Assembly (NCBI GenBank): GCA_947652605.1
Contig: OX393581.1
Location: 5,894,640-5,958,639, forward strand
Source of the DNA: Elmis aenea
Lineage: Eukaryota; Arthropoda; Insecta; Coleoptera; Elmidae
Direction of reading: 5' to 3'
DNA length: 64,000 bases
The notes under the pieces were generated by a model. It had not been told where the DNA came from and did not search any database. It saw only the letters and a program-made list of their open reading frames with translations. Each line of letters opens with the position of its first letter. Positions within the stretch are counted from its first letter, which is position 1. The translations under genes were made by a program, and so were the position numbers. Positions 14,001 through 26,600 of the stretch are shown in pieces.

Positions 14001-14597
14001 GCACAAGTAAAACACCCCAAAAACTTGTAACAAAAAAGCTGTTCTACACGGAATACAAATATTTATTGCTAAAGTAAAGGCGAATATTTATTTTGCAAAA
14101 CAAATATACCGCGACAAATACACACAGACGTAATCTGTCTTGTGATATGGTTTGAAATATTTGGTTTTGTTTGTTTTTCTTGTCTAATCTTCACACGCAA
14201 TAATGTAGTTACATTCTTCTTCCTATTTTTTTTTGCTATCTATCAAGGCCATATTTCAAATCATAAATATTGCTTTTACCTTAAGCAAATATTGATCGAG
14301 AATTTTGTATTGAAAGTGAAAAAAATTACAGCATTCTCATGTACTACCAACATATTTGTTTAAATTAGACTAATTAAAAAGTATTTGGGTCTTTTTTATA
14401 AACCAATGCTAGATTAGTCTTAAAATTCACGTATCCTTCTGCACTTCTACAAGAGATGCTTAATGAAAAAAAAAACAAGTAATTTTTAATTAAACCTATT
14501 ATATTTAAATTAAATATCTCAAATAATTCAAGCATTAAACGACAGATTGAAAATTGCACATTAATTATTTAAAATAATAAACGCAACTATTTTTTAT
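11053..14597. other. AT-rich stretch without a supported gene
   Basis: No coding exon is supported. An ACAGGG word near 11,908 may mark a foldback-element end. At 12,069-12,118 there is a short direct-repeat run (GATTTGTTATT and variants). The frame at 12,362-12,568 faintly resembles the C-terminal part of mariner-like transposases (SSDHSLLPLWKAK, then WLSSTKFYKTTL), but this is too weak to call. Confidence 0.45.
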
Positions 14598-14727
14598 TTC
14601 CGCGGAGGGGGGCCCCTTTCGGTTTGCTGTACAGACTCCTATTGGTCTATGGCAGTGCTTCCCAAACTGTGGTCCGCGGACCCCCAGGGGTCCTCGGACT
14701 GTTCCCTGGGGGTCCGCAGGCAAAGTC

Positions 14728-15091
14728 TTGAATCACATGTTTGAACTGCGGGTTGAAGTGCGACTATTTCTAATGGATAAAGATTTTTATTTGAAAGACC
14801 GTTTTATTAGTTACGTCAGGTTAATTAAAATATTCTCCCATTTAAGTGACTTAAACTTAAGTTTGCAGGAGAGTGCAATAAATATTTTCAAGTTGGAGGA
14901 GAAAATATAAGCGATGGTCAAAAAGTTACATTTATTGGCGATTAATCTACAAAATAATAATTTTGATTTGTTTCCTACCTTACACTAGTTCATCGAAAAC
15001 TCGGAAAAAATCGTACCCAACGAATGTGTTGCAAATATGCTGCACTTACAAACATTGAAAATAACTTTCAGAGATTATTTTCCTGAAATGT
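14728..15091 (+). pseudogene. hAT transposase relic (SCAND3/ZBED5-type)
   Basis: Translation gives YLKDRFISYVRLIKIFSHLS, directly followed by DLNLSLQESAINIFKLEEKI. Past a stop come MVKKLHLLAINLQNNNFDLF, PTLH, a stop, FIENSEK and finally LQTLKITFRDYFPEM. The IFSHL-LNLSLQ pattern followed by NFD-FP.L and F..YFPE is characteristic of the transposase family domesticated in vertebrate SCAND3/ZBED5 genes. Only a central piece survives, with stops. The DDE residues and the C-terminal dimerisation domain are not visible. Confidence 0.75.
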
Positions 15092-15251
15092 AATAAAATA
15101 TCTCGTGAATCAGCGATCAATTTCACTGTAAAATCAGTGAAATTACAAACATAACCGCTATTAAACAAGCCAAACTTGTTAAGGTATCGTGTAATAATGA
15201 TTTAAAAACTTAGTTTTAAGAAACTAGTCCCAGTGACTTTTGGATCTCAAT

Positions 15252-16050
15252 TAGGGATTGCAATCCCGATCAAATTTTACGATCCCGGGATTTCGGGATT
15301 GAAGATGTTTTAATCCCGGGATCCCGGGATTATATATAATGTGAAGTATTTGCTTAAAAACAGAAGTTAATGCTGTGTATATATATTTTTTGATTACAAA
15401 TGATTTACATAATTATTGAATAATTTAGTAATTACCAATTATTTTTATTAACTTTTTATTTAATTTGTTTTCTCTATAATTTCTGTTAATTTGTTTTAAT
15501 TATATCATAGGTGCAAAGATGTTAATAATAATTGAAAAATATATATATAGCTACCGTACCTATTATGTTTTATTAATACAGAAATAATTGAATTATTAGA
15601 TATAACATTTAAATAAATGACATTAAACTTATTATACATTAGAATACTTAATTACATAAACATAAATTTGCTGAAACTGTTAAAAACACAAACAAAGCAC
15701 AACTTTAATTCACTAAAAATTTAAAAAATAGACTGTTTTATAAGTAACAATAATAAAAGAAATTAGGATGATTATTATCTTAGTACAAGAATTTTTTTAA
15801 ATTTTGTTATCATACATAAGACGGTGAGCGGCGACGTAAACAAGCTTAAACTTGCAAAATTGCATCGTTCAACTTATTCACGTTGAGTAGATACCAACTA
15901 TGAGCAATTTTTTTTTACAAAATAATGTACTTATAGTTAAATTTTTTAAATCCCGAAAATCCCGGGATTCTATATTTAAAATCCCGGGATTTTCGAGACC
16001 AAAAAGCGACCGGGATCCCGGGATCCCGAATCCCGTGATTGCAATCCCTA
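15252..16050. mobile_element. Nested 799-bp hAT-type MITE with perfect 8-bp duplication
   Basis: The termini are inverted repeats beginning TAGGGATTGCAATCCCG on the left and TAGGGATTGCAATCACG on the opposite strand at the right end. ATCTCAAT is duplicated exactly on both sides (15,244-15,251 and 16,051-16,058). Subterminal arms are packed with CCCGGGAT palindromes (15,280-15,335 and 15,950-16,035), which could bind transposase as repeated sites. The interior is AT-rich and non-coding. It sits inside the older hAT element 14,653-16,463. Related TAGGGATTG-ended sequences occur at 42,289-43,222 and, degraded, near 28,145-28,205. Confidence 0.93.
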
Positions 16051-17640
16051 ATCTCAATACAAAAATGTTACATTTACTAGCTTAAAATGCGTTAAAACAT
16101 TTACTTTCATTCTACTCAACTTATTTGTGCAACCTGACGTTTTCTCCGTTAGTTTATATTAAAAATAAGCAAGTATTGAATGTGAAATATTATTTAAGAA
16201 TTAATTTATCCAGAATTAAACCCGAGATCGATAAGACCGTAGGCACAAAGCAACACAATTTTTTACTTAATTCATCAAAATACAATTCTATTAAAGGTGT
16301 AAAGTTTAATTATTATAATCGAAATCTCTGCTGCGTGTCACGAAAAAAGCAGCAGCGTGTCACTATTAACACGCGTGTCATAGGTTTGCCATCACAAGAG
16401 GGGTCCGCCGTAAAATCTGTGGAAAAAAGGGGTCCGCAGACCAACAAAGTTTGGGAAACACTGGTCTATGGTACCCTCTGGTGATAGTCCCTTTAAGAAG
16501 TTCTGTGTTTTTGAAAAACTCCAGGATTTTCTTTAAGGGTGATTTTCTTGGTTGGCTTTTTCCATCCCTAGAAGTCTACGCCGATAGTGAGTGAATCCTT
16601 CATACTGGTATATTACGTGAAGAGAAGTTTCTTCTCCTTCACCACATCTTCTGCATATATTGGTTCCTGAGAGCCCTAATATGTTGAAGTGTTTGTTTAG
16701 CCCACAGTGTCTTGTGGCTGCTCTGATTTCTACTCTGATCATCCTGTGCATTTCTTTTATCTTTTCTTTGGGGACCATTAATAGGATCGCCTTAGAATGG
16801 GCTTGTCCTGCAACTTTTTTCCAATGAGCATTATATCCTTGTATTAATATGTCATTAAGACACCGCTTGGCTGTTTCATAGGATGTACCAACTGCGGGTT
16901 CTGGTCCGAAGAAAGGTGCCCCGCTGCCAATTTAGCTAGGCCTTGTCGTTCCCTGGTATATTAGTGTGCCCTGGACTGGACACCATACCAGTGATAACAT
17001 TATTCCTGCTTCCTAGCACGATAAGTGCCCGGATGCAGTTCAGAACAAGTCCTGAGTTTACTTCCGACGAGCCAGAGCTTTTAACGCTGCTTGGCTGTCG
17101 AACACCATGAAGATTCTGTTATTATTATAATCTTTTTCTAATAGTGTATTTGCACATGTGCATAGCGTACAACTCGGCTTAAAATATGGTTTCACACTGT
17201 CCAAGGCTTACAGATATGCCTTGTCTCAGTTGCGCTGCCCCCATATTCCGCAGCTGTGCCATTTTGCGTTTTCGACCTGTCTGTATACCAGACCAGGACA
17301 TTTAGCTCTATTTTTTAAGGCTCCCATTGGTCCCGTGTTGGAATTATGATGGTTTGCTTTAGGGCTAGCGTCCTGTTTATTCTATCCACGATCACCCTTA
17401 GTGTCGGATGCGTGTCTCGTTGAGAATAGCTAAGTGCCCTTTTCTACGTCTCCCCTCTTTGGAGGCGATTTTCAGTCGAAACTCAAGTATTTAGTTTCAA
17501 ATAGAATTTTTTTCTGTTGTATGGTGTTTGTTTTGGCCTACATAATATTATATGAAATCGTGGCAATAAATTTTATGATTCTTTAAGGCTGTATTTTATG
17601 TGTTTAAGCTAATAAACTTATTGACTTTTTTTTATTGCAG

Positions 17641-20600
17641 TTGTATTCTGTGATTATGCTGCATCTGGAAGGTCCTTGCAGTTTATTGAAGAGTACATGG
17701 TGCGAGAGGTGCTTCCATGTTTTGGGAGTACGCATACTACCACCAACATCACTTCATTGCAAACTACTCTATTTAGGTGAGTGTGGTTATTTGTAAAAAA
17801 AACTTTGTTTTATTTCGTCCCAGTGGAGAATTTACTCATAATTTTTATTAATTTTTTTTTGGATTAATATTAAAATAAAATTGATTCATTTGAAGGTTTT
17901 TGCTACCCAAGTATAACAATACATTTATTTGGTTGCTATGTTTATCTCAATTTTAGTAAATTTTATTTGTAACTGCTTATTTAAAAAAAAGAAACGTTTT
18001 TTGCCTGTTTTGAACCATTCAATGCCACCCACAAATCTGTCGCCGAAGTTTCGCAACATCTGTAATGAATGATCGATTATTAATTGCATTGAATTTCAGC
18101 ACGAGCGATTGTTGTTGATCTGGAGATTACACAGCCTTTACAATTGTTGTGTCTTCGAACAAAATTACTGCTTTAAAATACTTTTTACGATTTTTCTAAT
18201 CGTGTTTACGAGTGTTGAGCATGTTGTTGATATGTTGCCCTCTAAAATATAGGTCTAGGGCGAGTTTTATACCTAACAGCGATTATATCCAATATAAATG
18301 TTTTTAGATTCGTGCTGTGAAGTGGGAAAACAGCAAATGCCATATAGTAATTAAAGATCAGTACCGATAAAGAACGAATATAATTGTTTATAAAGCAAAC
18401 TATTAACCCAGCAATTAGGGCAATTTGAAAACGTTTCTTAATTAATTATTGTAATGTTAAATAATTGGAATACTGGTTGAATTTTTTTAAATTTTCTAAA
18501 GCTGCAAAATATTTTTAATCGCTTTTTGAACAAATTTTTAGTCGTCATGTATTGCCTTAATGTTGTTTAACATCTTTAGGAACAATAAAGCCAATTTTCT
18601 TTTAAATCTTAAATTTAAAAAAAAATACGTTGCAAGGGTATGCGCTTGGCAAATTACTAAAATCTTAGACAAGCTGTAATATTTTTAATCGTTTTATAAA
18701 CAACATAGTGATAGTTTTAATTTAATTCGGTTTTGTTCAACATACATTACAAACAATAAAGCCAATAATAAATTTTTTGATTTTTTTACCAAATAAGTTC
18801 CAAGAGCATACATAAAAAAAGTTCAAAAGTTGTAACAGCTGTGAAACAAATTTTTCTGCTTTTTTTTGAAAAAACTGAAGGCACATAATTTCTCCTTTTA
18901 TCGTTTTAAAAACTTTCTAGCTAATTGCAAAACTTTTTTTTTTTTGAAAAAAAAAGTGTTAATAGTATACACTTTGATTTTTTTTTAAAACGTGTAAAAA
19001 ATATTTTTAATCGGTTTCTAAACGATATGGCATGCATTAGATACTAAATAGTTGTTTAACACTTTAAAAAACAATACAGTCAAGTGCAAACAGTTTGAAT
19101 TTTTGACAAAATAAAGTTCCAAAACTTACAACGTATCCAAAAACTTTAAAGACTTTTAAAACATAATTTGAATCGGATTTTGAACGAGTGGTTAGTCGTT
19201 AATCTTTGCTTTAATGTTGAATAACATTTGGACAAAATGCCAACTGCAAAATGTTTGAAAATTTGACAAAAAACCAAGGTTGTACAGGGTGGCCTATTTT
19301 CGATGCCCATACAGGGTATCTCGGTTATTATCAGAGATTAAAAAAAACTAAGTACGTAGTCTCGATTTCTTTTTTCAAGAGGAGTTCATTGCCGTAAACA
19401 GATTTTTGATATCTCGTTTAAATTTCGAAATATAGCCAAAACCCGATTTTTGGCAATTTTCAAAACTTTTAAATATCTCGCTTAAACGAAAAGATAGGGA
19501 AAAACTTTAAAGACATCTTTGGAATGGTTTTTTGTCCTTAATAAGACAGCGATATTCAATTTTTTTACTCATATAAATATCGAACTTTCTTATTTTAAAT
19601 AGTATTTCTAAAATTAAAAAGATATCCAAAATCTGTTTACGGCAATGAACTTCTCTCGAAAAAAGAAATAGAGACTACGTACTTAGTTTTTTTCTATCTC
19701 TGATAATAACCGAGATACCCTGTATGGGCATCGGACATAAACCACCCTGAACCCAAAAAAGTTTTTAGAAACTAAAAAAAAACTGTTTTATCGGTTTCTG
19801 AACAAATTGGTAGTCGTTGATCATATCCTTATTGTTGTGAAACAATTTGATTAATGACAGAGCCAATTAATATTTGATCAAACAATTTCAAGTGTATTTA
19901 CTTGAACAAGTTTCATAAACTTTGAAGAAAAATATAGTGGTTTTTAACAAACTGGAGGTAGATAATCATTGCTAAGAGAGTTTAATAGTTTTTAAAATTT
20001 CGAGCTAATTGCAATCGATTCCCGAAGTCCCCATCTTCATAATGGAGCCACTATGCATACTATTATTACCCAACTATCATGTTAATTTTATTAATGCACA
20101 TTTATTGGTAATTTAATCAGGACATCCTTCCTTTAATAAATTAAGTGCAAGTGCTATTGGAATGTGGAACAGTTCACAACACACTCTATCACTTATTTAA
20201 TTATAAAATTATGCAGTCGGAGCTCCTCATGTGGTAGTGGTATTTATTGTTTGATGCAACACTCAAAATAAGTAAATAACCTGGATAATTTTAAATAAAT
20301 GCTCATACAAACTAGAAAAATAAACAATTTTATTTTGGCTAAAAGTGAAATTAATTTCCTTGAAAGGTAGAAAAGAATTATAGTGAAATGGGATTTTAAA
20401 AACTTTTTTACTATTTGTAAACAGAATCTACGCAAAATTGTGCTTCAATGTCGAAAAATATTTTGAGTGATTTCAAATAAGCAAGTTGTAAGCAAAAATT
20501 AAAAGCCTGATGTGTTTTGTTTTTTTATCAATAGCGTAAAATTTTTTCACTTATTTTAATATTTTTTTATAGAGCTCTTGAATCATTTTGACTCATTGAA

Positions 20601-23600
20601 CCAACTCTGTATCTCTGACCGTTTGCGAAATCCCTATGCTGAACACGATAACTGAGACACCCAGTATATGAGGGGACCTAATTTTTTTTTGCAAATTTTT
20701 TTTAATGTAGGTCCTAAGGATTCGATTGATGCAAAAATTAGCGAAGGCATACTTTGCGGGACACCTTGTAAGAGTGACTTATGTCACTATTCTCAAAAAA
20801 TTAATTTGTTTTATAGATTCACAAACATTTTAATTTACAAAAATGTGATCAAACTTAGTAGACTTTATCAATATTTTTAAATCGACTTAATTACAACCCT
20901 TTACATATCTCGAAACAAAAGAACAATTCATAAAAATGGTTCAGGTATTGAGACGAAAAGAATCAAGCATTTGCCAAAATTTTTGTTTTACTGACATACA
21001 AAATTATAAAGTTGGTCGTTAAGTATCAAAAATGATGTTGAATTTTGTTCTTCTGAAGTTAGAACCATGTTTTATTTGTGTTTACAACTACTGACTTTTA
21101 ATTGTATTGCGTTCTACCCAATTTCTTGCATTCCCCAGTATGCCATATCCCTAACAATGTATTACTCCTACATGTTACTTCTATTACAGGCACGAGGCAC
21201 GTGAAATAATAAAAAATGCAGTGAACGCTACAGACGAAGATGCCATAATTTTTACCAGTCAAGGGTTCGTAGGGGCCATTAGGAAACTGACCGAAGTTTT
21301 AGATCTCCGAGAACCGCCGGTAGTTTTTACAAGTCCTAGCGAAGACCATGACAACTTAAAACTATGGCAACAAACAGGAGCCAAGGTAAAAGACCTTAAT
21401 TTGCTTGGGTGGCCAAATTGCTTTTTGCTGCATGATGGAGCACCTATATGACGTCAATAAAACTTGTTTAGCTAACGATTAAGTTCTACGCGAAGCGGAC
21501 GGCTAGAAATTTTGGAAACCTGTTTGGACTACTTGCATTTTGTTATTTATGTGCGGTTTGGCAAATTAAAATACGTTCGAATGTTGATAAATATCTTTAT
21601 TGTTATGTAATTGGTTTCTTGTGTGCTTTCTTTTGAGTTGTAAGAATGTCAACTACGTGTTTCAAGCACTTATTTTTTATTGTTAACCATTACAGCAAAG
21701 ATCGTGCCACAAGATAAGAGATTCGCATTTGGTTAATTGGAACATTGTATGTTAATTCAACACATTAATCTACTTAAATATAAATTAGCTCGTATTAGAA
21801 CGCCTTATTGTGGATTTGATACGTCCTAACTCTGTAATTAATTGCGAAAAATTCGGAAAGTCGTAGTGAAATATATTGGGTGGACTAAATTTGAATGTTT
21901 TACGGGGTATCTCGGTTACCATAACAGTTAGGGAATATCTGATATCGGTCTCTTGGGTTATTTTTTTGAGGTAAACACGCCGGTGCTATAAGATTTTTTA
22001 TATCACCTTTCATTTTGGCACCACAGACAAAAGATAAAATTTCATCGTTTTTAAAAATTTACTATTCTTTATTTACAAAAATAGAACTAAATGTTACATA
22101 CGTTTTTTATTAAAAAAAAGTATGCTCAATTTAAGAAACATTTTAATTTTTTAACGACCTTCATATTTGTGATTTGAAAAATGTACAGTGTAAGCTTCCA
22201 ACATATTAAAGTTTTCAAGGTATTTTAATTTAGCGATGTTCACAATACTATAATATTCAGTAATAACACATATTTAAAAAATACATGTTTTATAATTTAC
22301 TTGGATGTGACGTTTAGTTACTTTTTAATTGCAAATAAAACTAGTTTGCGCAATCGTGGCAAAATTTTATAATACAATTTTTACGAAATCAGTCATAGTA
22401 TCGGTTATTTTCGGAAGTAAATATACTGGATGTTTCTTAAGTATTGCAAAAAAAACCGGAAGGTGATTCCCTATCAAAAATTAAAGGGGGTTTTTCATAT
22501 AAATTTCCTCCCACCTTCATAGGGGGCTGAAAAGTGTGACCCCTGTTGGTTTTTTTATCAGAACTTTTTGGTGGATTATAATTTTGCAATTTAAAATTTT
22601 ATTTCTTGAAAGCTTGATTTGTTTAGAAACTTTTTTTATTCATTAGTTTTTCCCGTAAAACCTACAGTTTTTGAGTAAAAAATAAAATAAGTAAACATGA
22701 ACCATCAAATTAATATTCCAATACAAAACTATTCATTTTGGTGGTTACAATGGTGTGTTTATGTTCATATTGGGTAGAATGGACGGGCGTTCTAGCGTTG
22801 TCACCGCGTAAACGTCGAAATGAATTACACCCGTCAATTATACCCAATTTTTTTAATGGAATAATTTTAAGCCACCAAAAAGTTCTGATAAAAAACCAAC
22901 AGGGGTCGCATTTTTCAGCCCCCTGTGGAGGTGGGAGATGATTGAAAATATTACTATGAAAAACCTTTTAACAAGAATAAGACATCTACTAAATTAATAT
23001 CATTCTCCTACATTTATCCAAATTTGAGAAATAAAATAAAAACCTAATTTTACCGCTCCCCTTAAGGGGGGTGTAACTTCGAAAGAAGACGTCTAAGGAA
23101 TTTGTTTTTAATGAAAGACTCCCCTTAATTTTCGATAAGGAATCACCTCCTGAATTTTTTTGCAATATTTAAGAAATACCCTGTATAAACTATATGTTTT
23201 TATATCTATTGTCATAGCCTTGGGTATTTTCTGTGGTCATGCCCCTACTAGGGTTTCCAAAAAATTGGTTTACTTAATATCTCAAAAATCAATTTCGTTA
23301 AAAAAAAAAATTTGTTTTAAAATTAAACATAAAAATTTTTAAAAACCTATATAACATTAAATTTTACATTATTTATAATTCACTTATAGAAAATTTTCAA
23401 AAACGATGAAATCTCAAAAAAATAACCCGAAACCGATATCAGATTTTCGCTATCATGATAACAGAGATACCTTCTAAAATATTCGAATTTGATCCACCCT
23501 GTTGTGGGTGTTCTGTAAATTAAGGGAGAAAAAAAAGAAAATGTTACTCATCTTTGTGAAAAAATGTCGAAATTCACAAGTTTATAAGCCTTTTCTGTAT

Positions 23601-26600
23601 ATATTAATTTCTTAATTTGTACCTTAATCTACGAAACATCTTTACCAACCTTTTTATAGCTATTAATTTCGTGTATTAATTTGAATAAGACTATTAATAA
23701 CCTATAAATATAATTATAAATTGGTAACATGTTGGCTAAACAAACTTTCTAAATTAAAATGACTTAAAATACGTCCAAAATGTTAATAATAAAAATAATA
23801 TTAACCTAGGAACTTTGGTATTTTGCCCAACTTCTAAAATGGTGGCATTAAATGAAATTCCACCTTTTTGTTATTGAACATTGAAGAATTGGAAAAGTTT
23901 TCCTTGCTTTATTAAAATAATCTTAAGCCTAACTCGATTTTTATCCTTAGATTGTACGAATAACAGAAACAAAGGAAGGATTCCTTGACCTAAACGACTT
24001 AGAGGAACAGTTAAGGATGTACCAAAACTCTGGAAGGCAATTAATAGGTTCTTTTTCCGCCGCCTCTAACGTTACCGGGATCATAGTCGATGAAATTGCT
24101 TCGACATTATTGTTGCACCAATATGGTGCTCTGGCTTTTTGGGACTATAACATCGCGGCCCCTTACGTGTCAATAGACATGAACCCCGTCGTACCTGGCG
24201 TGGAGGAAAACACAGTCTATAAGGACGCTGTTTATTTCTCTGGACACAAGTTCGTGGGTGGAGTACAGACGCCAGGTAATTTTTGCGTGAGATAAAAGAG
24301 AAACTCGTTACAAGTAAAGTATTTCAGGAGTTCTAATAGCCAAAAAGTCGCTGTTCAGAAACGTAACCTTGCACGAGTCTGAGGGTTTTCTGGAAGCGCA
24401 CGAACAAAATAAGGTAATTTTGTTTTATGGTCAAATATTTTGCATGCTGATACCGTTTTTGTTCAGAGTTTTGAACTACAAGAGGAGGGCCACGCGGCTG
24501 CCGTTGTGGAATCCATACGAGCTGGACTCGTCATGCAACTCAAGGAAACTGTAACGGTTGCCAATATTATGCAGAGACAAGAAAAAATTACCAAGTGAGT
24601 ACTTTTTAAACGTTGTCACTTTTGTGTTATCTAAATTAATCGCAAATTGTTGAATTATTTAAGTGATTCACTTCATGTACACAGTAAAAATCGATCTGGG
24701 TTAATCAGGCTGTGCAATTTGCGGCCCGAGGGTCGCATGCGGCTCCTCTGACGTTTTTATGCGAACTTATCGATTACTTTTGTACCTACTCGATGCAGAA
24801 AAAAAACATTTTTTCATACATAGGTATACCGTATTTAGTTGGGTTTAGGTTACAGCGCAGTTCCTATGTTTTAGGCTCATCAATCTTGTCAAATAATTAA
24901 TGTCAATGTTAGCTCCTAGGGTCATAGTGAGATGCACTTATTTCAGTACCAAAAAAAAAATTTGCATGCTTCATATTCATGTCAAGGTCGTGCAGTTTAC
25001 AATAGAGCATTGTTCACACCTTGCTTCTCGCCATGTGCCAAAAATTACTTACGGATTATTTGTTTTAGACAAATGCTACAACACATACGCACCATCCCTG
25101 AAATAATTTTATTGGGTAACGGATCTAGTACGCTTAAACGCTTGCCAGTTTTATCATTCATGGTGAAGCACCCCCGAGGAACATTCTTGCACCATAATTT
25201 TGTATGCGCTGTTCTGAACGACGTATTTGGTATACAAGCCCGTGGAGGTTGCCCATGTTCAGGAATATACGCGCAAGATCTTCTGGGCATAGACCAAAAT
25301 CTAGCAGACCAGTACGAAAGCATCATTTTAGAAGAAAGGTAAGAATGTAAACGCTTATAAAACTTCCACAACTAATTTTTGGTACATTTCAGGAGATTGA
25401 GTAGCTTAAGTCTTTCCATGGATAGCTCAACTTTAGAACTGTTAAGGCCTGGCTTCACCAGAATCAGTCTTCCATACTTTATCAACGATTCTGAGCTTGC
25501 GTTTGTCATGGAAGCGGTCAAAATGGTCGCCACTGAAGGCTGGAAGCTCCTACCACAATACATAGTTGATCTCGAAACCGGGGAATGGCGCCATCACTCA
25601 AACTCCATTTCAAAAGATCGAAAATGGTTAGGTTCTATAAGATACATTGACGGTAAAATGACCATGAACGAGAGGCGGATATCAGGCCCTGGATTGTTTC
25701 CACAGAACTATTCCGAGTGTCTCCAAACTGCTAGGAATTTGTTTAACCGCGCGAGAAAGACAGCTATTAGAAACCCATTTCCCGACCAAGGAATTCATTT
25801 TAACACCCGTGGTGAAAAATTACGGTGGTTTATGCTTCCTTTCGAAGCCCAAGAACTCTTAACGAGTAATTCGCAGAACGTGAAACATAGTGTTCCTTTC
25901 AATCCTGTTGGATATGCAGGCTCAAAACGTGTTGATACTCCGGTAGAAGCAGCCAGTTTGCCGTTTCAAACCGCATATTCACATATGTGTACAAGACACT
26001 TTAGCTTGCCATGTATAGACGACCCCAGACTGATAGGATCTCCTTCTCCTGTGCCATACTATCTACAAGAAGTTGTGCCAACTACTATATATCATCCTCC
26101 AAATACTGCAATTTCCTTCGTACAAGCTCCTCCTCATTTTGCTGTCGGTGAATGTGTCAACTCGGCAATTTTTAGTCCAGTTCCTCAACCCACTTCATTC
26201 CAAAGAGAACGTTGCTTCAGTTTAGGAGCTCCTAACGTGTCTCCACCTCCACCACCACCGATGTTAAGCCCTCAAACTAGAGCAAGCTTGGGAATCAGTC
26301 CAAACCTACGTCGACGAAACTGCAGCTTTAACAGCCAGAACGATTCACACTCTTTAGACTCGGAAGTAAATACGTCGCCAACGCAAAGTTTAAATTTACT
26401 GTACGTCGGCGGAAACGATACTGCTCAATTAGGAAGGGCATCTCCCTCACCACCCAATGCGGAATTACAAGCATACGTGAACGAAATTTCAAAAGAATTA
26501 GCAACTAGCATCAAATCAGAAATCAGAGAAGTCATTAATAAAGTGGAAGATGTTCTTGAGAGTACCGACAGCATAGATGTTAGCACATTTTCATGTAATG

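Larger units (their letters stand above)
14653..16463. mobile_element. hAT element with perfect 8-bp target duplication
   Basis: The ends are a 16-bp inverted repeat with one mismatch: CAGTGCTTCCCAAACT on the left and, on the opposite strand, CAGTGTTTCCCAAACT on the right. The octamer GTCTATGG flanks it directly on both sides (14,645-14,652 and 16,464-16,471), the target-site length typical of hAT transposons. GGGTCCGC-type subterminal repeats occur near both ends. It carries a decayed transposase (14,728-15,091) and is interrupted by a second hAT-type element at 15,252-16,050. It was inserted into a LINE 3' end. Confidence 0.93.
14598..17480 (-). mobile_element. Jockey-like LINE 3' part (RNase H and zinc-knuckle tail), split by a hAT insertion
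   Basis: Minus-strand translation from about 17,150 to 16,484 gives IFMVFDSQAALKALARRK, the second acidic motif of RNase H domains in Jockey/R1-clade LINEs. It continues through APFFGPEPAVGTSYETAKRC, AHWKKVAGQAHSKAILL, VGLNKHFNILGLSGTNICRR-type sequence, CRRCGEGEETSLHVIYQYEG (a CxxC...H/C knuckle) and RRRLLGMEKANQENHP. Earlier RNase H fragments reach to about 17,480 with stops. The element continues across 14,598-14,652 (reading leftwards) once the hAT element 14,653-16,463 is removed. Frame breaks show it is dead. This is the oldest layer of a three-level nest. Confidence 0.8.
17641..25830 (+). other. Class V PLP enzyme (cysteine desulfurase-like) domain of the fusion
   Basis: Exon order gives VFCDYAASGRSLQFIEEYM (N-terminal active-site region), THTTTNITSLQTT, DAIIFTSQGFVGAIRKL (cofactor phosphate-binding region), SEDHDNLKLWQQTGAK, SFSAASNVTGIIVDEIAS, FWDYNIAAPYVSIDMNP (the Asp that pairs with the pyridine nitrogen) and FSGHKFVGGVQTPGVLIAKK. 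The PLP-binding Lys is at about residue 210 (codon 24,248-24,250). GIQARGGCPCSG follows, with Cys at about residues 351 and 353 (25,250 and 25,256). The first sits where desulfurases carry the sulfur-accepting Cys on a mobile loop. The small C-terminal subdomain (LLRPGFTRISLPYFINDSEL, EGWKLLPQYIVDLETGEW) lies in exon 7. All key residues appear intact, so activity is plausible. Confidence 0.88.

Noticed and set aside
25045..25371. Minus-strand open frames opposite the fusion gene (also 25,372-25,563, 26,425-26,697, 26,776-27,240 and 28,412-28,723)
   Set aside because: They are antisense to well-supported coding exons and have no similarity or splice support of their own.
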